64,000 nt of DNA from Deltaproteobacteria bacterium (lineage in GTDB: Bacteria; Myxococcota; Kuafuiibacteriia; Kuafuiibacteriales; Kuafuiibacteriaceae): positions 6,050,501 to 6,114,500 of the forward strand of contig JADJPE010000005.1 of the NCBI GenBank assembly GCA_016713425.1, read 5' to 3'. A program made the translations under genes and the position numbers. The notes beneath the pieces are model-generated. The model made no database searches. It was not told where the DNA came from and was given only the letters and a program-made list of their open reading frames with translations. Positions 44,323 through 52,222 of this stretch are shown piece by piece. Each line of letters starts with the position of its first letter. The first letter of the stretch is position 1.

Positions 44323-45306
44323 CTAGGACCGCGAACGACGCACCGGAGTCCCTGACCGGACCGTTTCGCCCGGTTCGCCCTCGTCCCAGGTCGAGTCGGT
44401 GTCTTCGGCGTCGGAGTACATGGCCATCAAGACATCTTCGAGTTCGTCGACGCGGGCGGTCATCTGGGCCACAGGGTCATCCACGCCCACACTCAACGTC
44501 TCCTCGCCATCCATGTCACGGCTTGGGTCGAGGGGTGCAGGCACACTTCGAACGTCGTCCGCGCCCTGCACCGTGAGCGACATGCTGTCCAGTGCCCCGA
44601 AGCCTCCAACACCCGTTTCGTTCGAGACGCGGCGCGTGGTTCGCGCTTTGGAAAGACGACCAGGGTCGCGGTCGGTGCGGGCGGGGTCGAAAGTATCGAA
44701 GCTGTCTACGCTGTCTACGCTGTCAAATCCCGCCAGACTGTCGAAACTGTCTGCGCTGTCGAAACTGCCTGCGCTGACTAGGCTGTCTACGCGGTTGAAC
44801 GAGAGTCCGCTCTCATCCGCATCGGGATAGAGATCGAGCTCGGAGGATGACACATCGACGGAGATGTCCTCGCTGGCGGCGTCCGGGAGGTGGAACACCG
44901 CGGGATGGCTCGGCTCGGTGGATTCTGTGCTGTCGTCGCCAAACCGCGCCTCGAAGTCAGGCCCAGGTCGGTCGTGCGGCTTATCCCCGAGGGCTTGCAT
45001 GGGCGCGGTCGGCTCCCCCCAATCGAGACTCGGCTGCGGGAAGCGCGCGCTCCTGAGCCGCTCCTCGATGAGCCGGCGCGCCTCGCGCGACGGTGAGAAG
45101 TCAACCTGGAACACGCGCGGATCGCGGACATCAGCGCGAGAGACCCAGCCGTCGAGGGCTACGCTGAAGAACGTCACGGAGACTCTCGTTCCGACCGGAA
45201 GCGCAACGGGCGCAAGAAGCCCGAGCGTCGTCGTCGTCAGGCTCAGAATCGAAGCCTCGAACCCGCCGGTCGCGGTACTCACGAAGGCCGGGATCGGGAC
45301 GAGCAT
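44323..45306 (-). CDS. PilZ-like protein with long disordered acidic tail
   Basis: 327 residues; ATG 45306 after GAGGTGGA. The first about 90 residues look like a degenerate PilZ domain (LSLTTTTLGLLAPVALPVG, TRVSVTFFSVALDGWVSRAD, FQVDFSPSREARRLIEERL), but the RxxxR and DxSxxG binding motifs are not obvious, so cyclic-di-GMP binding is uncertain. The remaining about 230 residues are disordered and acidic, with repeats of the type S-[VA]-D-S-F-D-S (about 175-205), and a short coiled-coil-like stretch near the C-terminus (MTARVDELEDVLMAMYSDAE). It lies 44 bp downstream of the FHA activator start region on the same strand order, so the two may be cotranscribed. Confidence 0.6.
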   Translation of the reverse strand: MLVPIPAFVSTATGGFEASILSLTTTTLGLLAPVALPVGTRVSVTFFSVALDGWVSRADVRDPRVFQVDFSPSREARRLIEERLRSARFPQPSLDWGEPTAPMQALGDKPHDRPGPDFEARFGDDSTESTEPSHPAVFHLPDAASEDISVDVSSSELDLYPDADESGLSFNRVDSLVSAGSFDSADSFDSLAGFDSVDSVDSFDTFDPARTDRDPGRLSKARTTRRVSNETGVGGFGALDSMSLTVQGADDVRSVPAPLDPSRDMDGEETLSVGVDDPVAQMTARVDELEDVLMAMYSDAEDTDSTWDEGEPGETVRSGTPVRRSRS

Positions 45307-45503
45307 TCCACCTCAACGATCCCTCAATTTCTCGCACCAGGACAAGGTGCGAGGAGACAGGTCAGCAAGGGAACGCCCGCGCACACTCGCACGCACGCGT
45401 ACCCCACCGCGAGGCGCACCACCTACCATTCGTCCGTCGGAGACGAGCCCGTCGGTCGAGGGACATGAGAAAGACGACGTCGCTGGCGCTGGGTACGGCT
45501 GGC

Positions 45504-46409
45504 TCAGTGGCCCTCGGGCACGAATCCCTCCGGGAGCTGAGTCCCGTCGCCAAAGAAGAACTTCTCGCACTGATCAATCAGGAGCTGCATCGCGGCGGGG
45601 TCATCGGCGCGAATACGGTACTCGTTCACCAACATCTTCTGATGCTCGACCCAGGGGTCCCACGCCTTCGCGGAGATCTCGCGAAACACGCGCTCCCCCA
45701 AGGGCCCCGGAAACGGACGCCGCTTGAGGCCTGGGAGCTCAGCCTTGAATCGCGCGCACATCACCTTGCGGCGCGTACTTGCGAAGCGATTCATCCCGTC
45801 GACGTTGCCCGCGGCAGCCCCGAGCATCTCTCGAACCGCCGCCGGAAGCGGGTCGGGCGCGCCCGCTGCGCCGACGCCGCCCGCAGGTGGCGTGCCGGTC
45901 GCCGCACCCGCCGGCGTTGGCGTTGACGCCGCTGGCGTTGCTGCCTCCGCCCCGGCGCCCAAAGCCGGCTCCGGTGCGACCGCTCGCTGGATGGCCGGAT
46001 AGCTGCGCCCCGCGGGCTCGCCCGATTCGATCGGTAAGCCGCTGTCTTTCCAGCCGGGATTAACCAGGACCCCTCGCTCGTCGCGCTCGCCGCCGAAGCC
46101 GCCCCGCAGGTCCACGATCGCGTCATAGCCGAGATTCGTGAGCTCAGCGACCGCCCGCAAAGACCGGCCGCCCATCTGACAGGTCACCACGAGCTTCGAG
46201 GAGGTGTCCGGGAACCGCGCCCGAATCACCGTTGCAAAATCCTTGTTGGGAACCATTCCCTGGGGGGTCTTGTGCAGATACGGGATGTTCAGCGCGCCGG
46301 CCGCGTGCTCGGCGGCGTACTCGGCCATCGATCGCACGTCCACCAACGTATACGCGTCTTCATCGACCAGCTTCTTCGCCTCAACCGGGCTTACACGCTT
46401 CAAATCCAT
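45504..46409 (-). CDS. Rhodanese - YggX (Fe(II)-trafficking) fusion protein
   Basis: 301 residues. The N-terminal rhodanese domain (about 1-125) has TLVDVRSMAEYAAEHAAGAL and the active loop CQMGGRS with Cys77, so persulfide transfer is expected. An Ala/Pro/Gly/Thr linker (about 140-205) leads to a C-terminal domain (about 214-300) matching the whole length of YggX-type iron-trafficking proteins: VMCARF with the conserved Cys218, PGPLGERVFREISAKAWDPW, HQKMLVNEYRI and GFVPEGH. YggX proteins protect Fe-S clusters from oxidation; rhodaneses supply sulfane sulfur. The fusion suggests a single polypeptide for handling both parts of Fe-S repair. No strong RBS is visible at the ATG. Confidence 0.85.
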   Translation of the reverse strand: MDLKRVSPVEAKKLVDEDAYTLVDVRSMAEYAAEHAAGALNIPYLHKTPQGMVPNKDFATVIRARFPDTSSKLVVTCQMGGRSLRAVAELTNLGYDAIVDLRGGFGGERDERGVLVNPGWKDSGLPIESGEPAGRSYPAIQRAVAPEPALGAGAEAATPAASTPTPAGAATGTPPAGGVGAAGAPDPLPAAVREMLGAAAGNVDGMNRFASTRRKVMCARFKAELPGLKRRPFPGPLGERVFREISAKAWDPWVEHQKMLVNEYRIRADDPAAMQLLIDQCEKFFFGDGTQLPEGFVPEGH

Positions 46410-46472
46410 GGATTTCAGGTTACCGAAACAGGACGTCGCGCTTTTGTAAAGCAGGAACTGTGGCGCCCGAAA

Positions 46473-49319
46473 TCACATCGAAAGCCCGGCGCCGGCGAGG
46501 ATCCGACGCAAATCGGCAATCGCGGCGCGGAAGATGGCGGCCGAATCATAGCGCCGGCGACGGTCCTTCTCGAGTGCCTTCATGATGACTCGTTCGAGCG
46601 GTCGGGAGACCTCCGGCGGCAGCCAGTCGAGCCCAAGGGGTGCGGGCTCGTCGTCGATGACCTTTGCCAAAATCCGCATCGCATTCGGTCCGTCGAAGGG
46701 CGGTCGGCGCGTCAAGAGTTCATACATGATCACCCCCACCGCATGGAGGTCGGTGCGCGCGTCGACCGGCTCTCCATTCGCCTGCTCGGGTGACATGTAG
46801 CGTGGCGTGCCGAACACCATCCCCGCTTGCGTAATCCGCGCGGTGTCCGAGTCATCCCCTCCGAGCTTCGCGATCCCGAAGTCCAAGATCTTCACGCGGG
46901 TGCCCTCATCCTTCGGCACCAACATGATGTTGTCGGGCTTCAGGTCACGGTGAACAATCCCCGCCTTATGCGCATGATGAAGGCCTGAAAGCGTTTGGTC
47001 CGCGTAGTCGAGGACCTCGAGAACCGGCAGCGGCCCGCGCCGCGTCTCGAGGTAGCGATACAGTGAGTAGCCTTCGAGAAGCTCCATCACGAGATACAGC
47101 GAACCGTTCCCATCGCGGCCGAAGTCATTGACGCGAACGATGTTCGGATCGTCGAGTCGACACACCGATCTCGCTTCTCGTTGAAAACGTTGGACGACGA
47201 CCGGCATCATGGACAGCTCAGGCTTGAGCAGCTTGAGCGCCATCTCCTTGAGCAGCAGAACATGCTCAACCCGGTAGACGACCGACATGCCACCCTCGCC
47301 GACGAAGTCGATCACTCGATAGCGCTCGCCAATCACTTCGTTCCGTCGGTACGTCGCTTCGGACGGAGGATCGGACGACGCAGACGGCTGCGCCACCTCG
47401 CGGGTGCTCTCACGCGCTGGATCTTTCTGCCGCGCCGGCGAGCCGCCCAGCGACGCCGGCAGGCTCGGCTGCGTCGGCGCCGAAGGGTCAGTCATCGGCG
47501 TTGCCCTTGGGCTTGGGGGCCGACGCGCGGGCGTCGAGAGCACGTCATGACGACCGCCCCGCGGCTCAGCCCCGCGAGCATCCGGGGGCAGCACAGAGTA
47601 CGTGAGGCTGGCGCCCGTCGACGACGACAGTCGGCCGTCAAACAGATTCCGCCCCGGGCCGCTCCCCGCCTCCATGATCACCTCGACGATGCTGTCGACG
47701 TCGCCCTGGCGCTCGAGCGACTCAAAGGTCTCGCGCGGCGAGTCCGCCTCCCGCGGCTCGAGCATGTCCGAACGCGACTGCGAGCCCGACGGGGCTCGGT
47801 GTGGAGCCGATGGATGGCGTTCGCGCCCTTGCCGTCCACCGCGCACGATGGCCTCCACGAGACCGTCGAGATCGAACCCCTCGCCTTGGCCGTGATCGAT
47901 CACCGCCCCCACCGCATCGCTGACTGCACGCGGCGGGGCTTTCGAGCGCCCAGCCGAACTCGGCGCCAGCGCCGATGCCACGCCCGGTGCCCATTCCGAA
48001 GCCGACGCCGCACCCGGTGCCCATTCCGAAGCCGCACCCGGTGCCCGTTCAGCCGGCGCAGCGGCAGCCACGGCGCCACTCAAGTGCTCTATCTCGTGAA
48101 CCGACTCAGGAAGCGCTCCGGGAAGCGCCCCGGGAAGACCGAGGCCCAGGCCTGATGGAGCGAGCGAGGACTTCCCGGCCGACACAATCGCATCCACCAC
48201 TGAGTCGACGTCCCAGTCGTCACGGTCGAGGATCGTTCCCGAAAGCTGGGGCATGAAAGAAGCGTCGGATGCGGACGCACCACGTCGCCCCGAGGACACG
48301 CCAGAGGACACGCCAGAGGACACGCCCGAGGACATGCCCGAGCTTGAGCTTTCTCTCGCCGTCTTTTGACGAGCCCGCTCTTCGGAAAAGAGCGAACGCA
48401 CGAGCTCAGCCAAGCTCGTCGTCAACACGTCGACACTCCGAAAGATCTCGGCGCGAAAACGCCACTCGATCTCCCGAAACGAGCTCGGTCGATCTTCGGG
48501 TGAACGGCGAAGCATCTCCCCAAGCAGCGTCACCACGCGTGGGCTCACATCCGGTCGATCAAAGGACAGCGGGGGCACGAGACCCGCCAAGATCGCGCGA
48601 CGCGTTTCCTCCGGATCGCCGCGCTCGAACGTCGAAAGACCCCGCAGCGCGTCATGCGCCGTCAGCCCGAGACCATAGACGTCGGTCGCCCGCTGAAGCA
48701 CGCCGCCCGCGAGCAGCTCGGGCGCGCGATAGCAAAGCCGGGATCGCCGCGGCTCGAGGAGACCCCGCCAAGGCCCGAGCCCAACCCCGCGCACACGAAT
48801 GCGCCCGTCGTAGCCAACAAAGATCGCATAGGGCGACAGGACACCATGCAGAAGCCCCTGCCCGGACCACGGGTGCGCGAACGTCGAGGCTGCTTGGAGC
48901 ACGCCGGCGACGTTCGCTGCGATCCAGAGGACCTCGTCGACATCCAGGCCCCGTCCCTCCGCTCGCGCGCGACGCAGGATGTGACCCAGCGGTTGTCCAT
49001 CGACCAGCTCGGTGCTCAAGAAGCACTGATCGCCCTGAATCCCGCCTTCCAGCACCTGGACGGCATGGTCGTGTGTGAAGCCCGACGCGACGGCTGTTTC
49101 ATCGACAAAAGAGCGCAGATCGATCTCGGACGAAAACAAGCTGCGGGGCATGAGCTTCAGCGCACAAAGCCCCCCGCCATCCGACCGCTCGGCGACGAAA
49201 ACCTCGCCCTCCGAGCCCACGCCCGTCATCGGACCGCATAGGACGTATCCTCTCGGCGGCCTCACCTCTTCTTTGGCGTCCAGCGTCACCGCCCCCTTCG
49301 CAACATTGTCCAGCGGCAA
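46473..49319 (-). CDS. Tandem pseudokinase - Ser/Thr protein kinase
   Basis: 948 residues. The start is a TTG at 49319, 20 bp from the pilT stop; a GTG at 49289 with AAGGGGG close by is an alternative. The first kinase fold (about 25-300) keeps the Gly loop and CALK55 but the catalytic loop reads LLHGVLSPYAIF and the DFG position reads GVG (178-180), so it lacks both catalytic Asp residues and must be a pseudokinase. A disordered linker (about 330-640) includes four copies of SSGV. The second kinase (about 670-948) is intact: GEGGMSVVYRVE, MALKLL, HRDLKPDN (790-797), DFG (813-815), GTPRYMSPEQ. It is the last gene of an apparent operon with two PilT-type ATPases and so a candidate regulator of pilus retraction. 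Confidence 0.85.
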   Translation of the reverse strand: MPLDNVAKGAVTLDAKEEVRPPRGYVLCGPMTGVGSEGEVFVAERSDGGGLCALKLMPRSLFSSEIDLRSFVDETAVASGFTHDHAVQVLEGGIQGDQCFLSTELVDGQPLGHILRRARAEGRGLDVDEVLWIAANVAGVLQAASTFAHPWSGQGLLHGVLSPYAIFVGYDGRIRVRGVGLGPWRGLLEPRRSRLCYRAPELLAGGVLQRATDVYGLGLTAHDALRGLSTFERGDPEETRRAILAGLVPPLSFDRPDVSPRVVTLLGEMLRRSPEDRPSSFREIEWRFRAEIFRSVDVLTTSLAELVRSLFSEERARQKTARESSSSGMSSGVSSGVSSGVSSGRRGASASDASFMPQLSGTILDRDDWDVDSVVDAIVSAGKSSLAPSGLGLGLPGALPGALPESVHEIEHLSGAVAAAAPAERAPGAASEWAPGAASASEWAPGVASALAPSSAGRSKAPPRAVSDAVGAVIDHGQGEGFDLDGLVEAIVRGGRQGRERHPSAPHRAPSGSQSRSDMLEPREADSPRETFESLERQGDVDSIVEVIMEAGSGPGRNLFDGRLSSSTGASLTYSVLPPDARGAEPRGGRHDVLSTPARRPPSPRATPMTDPSAPTQPSLPASLGGSPARQKDPARESTREVAQPSASSDPPSEATYRRNEVIGERYRVIDFVGEGGMSVVYRVEHVLLLKEMALKLLKPELSMMPVVVQRFQREARSVCRLDDPNIVRVNDFGRDGNGSLYLVMELLEGYSLYRYLETRRGPLPVLEVLDYADQTLSGLHHAHKAGIVHRDLKPDNIMLVPKDEGTRVKILDFGIAKLGGDDSDTARITQAGMVFGTPRYMSPEQANGEPVDARTDLHAVGVIMYELLTRRPPFDGPNAMRILAKVIDDEPAPLGLDWLPPEVSRPLERVIMKALEKDRRRRYDSAAIFRAAIADLRRILAGAGLSM
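48292..48339 (-). repeat. 12-bp tandem repeat, four copies
   Basis: Copies of GAGGACACGCCA (with small changes), coding Ser-Ser-Gly-Val/Met units in the linker of the pseudokinase-kinase gene on the minus strand. Confidence 0.85.
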
Positions 49320-49339
49320 GCGATCAGCAATGTGGTCGA

Positions 49340-50398
49340 TTAGGCGAGAAGTCGCTCAAACAACGACTTGTTGTTCGCTTTCATGTACGCGTCCTTCGCG
49401 AGGATGCGTTTCTCCTGGACAAGCTTCATGAGGGCATCGTCCATGAGCTGCATTCCAAGGCCCCTTCCCGCTTGCATGAGTGACTGAATCATCTGGGTCT
49501 TACCCTCGCGAATAAGGTTTGGGAGGCCAGGGGTTTTCAGGAGGATCTCATTCACGGCCGTGCGCCCTTCTCCACTCGCGTTCGGCACGAGTTGCTGCGC
49601 AACGACGCCGGCGAGTGATTCCGAGAGCGTCGTGCGGACCTGCGGCTGTTGGTCCGCCGGGAACGCGTCGATGAGCCGGTCGATCGTCTTGGGTGCGCTG
49701 TTCGTGTGCAGAGTCCCAAACACGACGGCGCCCATCTCGGCGGCGCCGATCGCCAAAGCGATCGTCTCGAGATCTCTCATCTCGCCGACAACGATGATAT
49801 CCGCGTCTTGCCGGACCGCCGCGCGCAGCGCCGGCCCAAACGCCTTCGTATGGCTTCCCACCTCGCGATGCGAGAAGACCGACATCTTGTTCTGGTGCAC
49901 GAACTCCACCGGATCTTCGATCGTCACGATGTGCTTGGCCTTGGTCGCGTTGATGCGATCAAGGATCGCGGCCATCGTCGTCGACTTGCCCGAACCCGTC
50001 GGACCGGTCACGAGCACAAGCCCCTGTTCGATGTCGGCGAACTTCGCAATGACCGGAGGAAGTTTGAGCTCTTCGAGCGGGACGATCTTTTCGGGGACGA
50101 GTCGAAACACGGCGCCCGCGCCCTTCTCCTGGCGAAAGAAGTTTGAGCGAAAGCGGGCGACACCTTCGAGCCCATACGTGAAGTCGAGGTCGCCGGTTCT
50201 CTCGTAATCGGCCCACTGCTGATCGTCGGCGATCTCGCGAAGCAAACCGCGAATTGCTTTGTCGTCCAAGACCGGCCACCCAGAGACGACCTCGAGATGC
50301 CCCGACGTGCGGATGCGAGGCTCGAGCCCAGCCGCCAAATGAAGGTCTGAGCCCTTCGCACGACGCATCTGAACCAGAAGATCGACGATGCTCGCCAT
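49340..50398 (-). CDS. pilT: Type IV pilus retraction ATPase PilT
   Basis: 352 residues, the usual length of PilT. Walker A GPTGSGKST (132-140), the Asp box TIEDPVEFVH (159-168), Walker B IIVVGEMRD (201-209) and the His box TLHTNSAPKTIDR (229-241) are complete, and the C-terminal PNLIREGK motif characteristic of PilT (usually AIRNLIRE) is present. PilT forms the hexameric motor that depolymerises type IV pili, needed for twitching or S-motility. It is the middle gene of three on the minus strand: the PilT paralogue ends five bases upstream and the pseudokinase-kinase starts 20 bp downstream. Confidence 0.93.
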   Translation of the reverse strand: MASIVDLLVQMRRAKGSDLHLAAGLEPRIRTSGHLEVVSGWPVLDDKAIRGLLREIADDQQWADYERTGDLDFTYGLEGVARFRSNFFRQEKGAGAVFRLVPEKIVPLEELKLPPVIAKFADIEQGLVLVTGPTGSGKSTTMAAILDRINATKAKHIVTIEDPVEFVHQNKMSVFSHREVGSHTKAFGPALRAAVRQDADIIVVGEMRDLETIALAIGAAEMGAVVFGTLHTNSAPKTIDRLIDAFPADQQPQVRTTLSESLAGVVAQQLVPNASGEGRTAVNEILLKTPGLPNLIREGKTQMIQSLMQAGRGLGMQLMDDALMKLVQEKRILAKDAYMKANNKSLFERLLA

Positions 50399-50403
50399 CT
50401 CGA

Positions 50404-51918
50404 CTACGCCCCCAACCTTCGCGGATCGTCCGCGAAACGCGCCGCCTCTTCGCGCGAAATCGTGCCCGCCTTCAAGAGCTCAGCCAGCGAGCCGTCGAGC
50501 AAACACATGCCCTGCGCCTGGCCCGTCTGCAGGATATCGCGGAGTTGGAAGGTCTTGTTCTCGCGGATCAGATTCGCGATGGCCTTGGTCGAGATGAGCA
50601 CCTCGAGCGCCGGCACCCGCCCCTCGCCATCGGCCGTCGGCACCAGCCGCTGAGATACGATACCCCGAAGCGAGTCGGACAACATGGTCCGGACCTGCGC
50701 CTGCTGGTTCGATGGGAACACGCCCACCAAACGATCGATCGTCCGAATCGCATTGTTCGTGTGAAGCGTCGCGAGGACCAAGTGCCCCGTTTCGGCCGCC
50801 GTCAACGCCAAAGAAATCGTCTCGAAGTCGCGCAGCTCCCCAAGGGCGATCACGTCGGGGTCCTCGCGCAAGGCCGCACGAAGGGCGCGATGAAACGACT
50901 CCGTATGCCGTCCAACCTGCCGCTGGTTGACCACGCTGCGTTTGCACGGGTGAATCGTCTCGATCGGATCCTCGATCGTCAGAATGTGATCGGCGCGTTC
51001 CTCATTGATCACGTTGAGCAGCGCCGCCATGGTGGCCGACTTGCCGCAACCCGACGGTCCCGTCAGGAGGATCAGTCCTTGGCTGTAGGTGGTGAGCCGA
51101 GCGAGCTCATTCGGGAGCCGGAGATCTGAGAGCGACGGTGGATTCATGGGCACGACGTGGAACAACCCGTCGATCCCCCGATGCTGTTTGTAGATGTTCG
51201 TTCGATAGCGCCCTACGGCGGGCACCGTGTAGGCGAGATCAAGCTCACCTTCGCTCTCGAAGGTACTCCGCTGGTCGGCCGAGAGCGCAGCCATGAGCAT
51301 CGCCTCCGACTCCGCCGCCGAGATCGGCTGACTCCCGATCGGCACGACAGACCCATGAATGCGCATCTTCACGGTCGCCCCGGCGTGTATGTGGAGGTCG
51401 CTCGCATTCAACCGCGAGGCCTCCTTCAAGAGCCCATGAAGCCGGGACAGAGCGTTGTCGGGCGTGGGCGTGGCGGGCTTCGCAAGCGCATGAGGCTCGG
51501 CGACGACCAGGTCCTTCGTCGAGAGATTCTGCGGCACTGGCCGGTTGTGTGACGGAACGAACGCCCCCGGCCCATTCGACGACGTCGGTGCAGCCACCGG
51601 CGTTGGAGACACAGAGGCCGCGGGGACCGAGGCATAGCCACCGCCCCCCGTTGACGTGGGTCGCGACGTCGGCGGCGGCCGACGCGGTGGAACATCGCTC
51701 GTCCCTTCCGGATCCGCGTACTTTGGATTGGACCGCTGGAACTGGAGGATTCGCTCCACATTCGCCGGCGTCATGTAGCCGAGCCCGACCAAGACAGCAC
51801 CCAAACGACGGTCGATGCCCTCACTCGCCTGCACCTCCATCGCGTGATTGAGCTGGTCAAGCGAGAGAAGCTTGAAGTGGACCGCAAGCCGACCAAACAT
51901 CTCCTGCTGCCGTGACAA
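50404..51918 (-). CDS. PilT paralogue with N-terminal MshEN-like domain
   Basis: 504 residues from a TTG at 51918 with GGGGGT six bases upstream; an ATG at 51900 is an alternative but has no spacing to GGAG. Residues 1-65 (LSLDQLNHAMEVQASEGIDR, LGAVLVGLGYMTPANVERIL) look like the T2SSE_N/MshEN cyclic-di-GMP-binding module seen in PilB-type ATPases. A Pro/Thr/Ser linker (70-155) precedes a PilT-type motor with Walker A GPSGCGKS (287-294), TIEDPIETIH, VIALGELRD, TLHTNNAIRTIDR and IANLIRENK. It is probably a PilU/PilT-like accessory retraction motor. The N-terminal assignment is by resemblance only. Confidence 0.85.
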   Translation of the reverse strand: MSRQQEMFGRLAVHFKLLSLDQLNHAMEVQASEGIDRRLGAVLVGLGYMTPANVERILQFQRSNPKYADPEGTSDVPPRRPPPTSRPTSTGGGGYASVPAASVSPTPVAAPTSSNGPGAFVPSHNRPVPQNLSTKDLVVAEPHALAKPATPTPDNALSRLHGLLKEASRLNASDLHIHAGATVKMRIHGSVVPIGSQPISAAESEAMLMAALSADQRSTFESEGELDLAYTVPAVGRYRTNIYKQHRGIDGLFHVVPMNPPSLSDLRLPNELARLTTYSQGLILLTGPSGCGKSATMAALLNVINEERADHILTIEDPIETIHPCKRSVVNQRQVGRHTESFHRALRAALREDPDVIALGELRDFETISLALTAAETGHLVLATLHTNNAIRTIDRLVGVFPSNQQAQVRTMLSDSLRGIVSQRLVPTADGEGRVPALEVLISTKAIANLIRENKTFQLRDILQTGQAQGMCLLDGSLAELLKAGTISREEAARFADDPRRLGA

Positions 51919-52222
51919 TGCTCTACCCCCAACCTGCGGCCGATTCTGAGAAAGACCTCGAAAAGGGCCCGAACCTCAACCGCGGCATGGTCGACCGGCG
52001 GCAGTATTGCACAACGTAGATCGGCGACGATAGCGCCCCCAGTCGTCCAGGTACTACACGCAGCTCGCACCAAGAGGACGCCGCGATACCACAAGAACGT
52101 CCAATGCAGGCGAGGCGCAGCGGTCCGGCGTTCGATGCGCAAGAACACTCATCTCGTCAAAAGGCAGCTCAGCCCTGTACTCTTATCGAAGTGCAATCGG
52201 ATTTCCCGCTTGGAATGTCTAA
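51919..52222 (+). other. Intergenic region between divergent pil and GGDEF-EAL genes
   Basis: About 300 bp with no gene that I can support. The stretch 51919-51935 reads on the minus strand as the GGGGGT leader of the PilT paralogue. On the plus side no good Shine-Dalgarno sequence precedes the ATG at 52223 and no clear promoter pair was found. Confidence 0.45.

Noticed and set aside
46402..46415. Perfect palindrome AAATCCATGGATTT at the start codon of the rhodanese-YggX gene
   Set aside because: A 14-bp palindrome centred on ATG with no promoter context; chance is a sufficient explanation.
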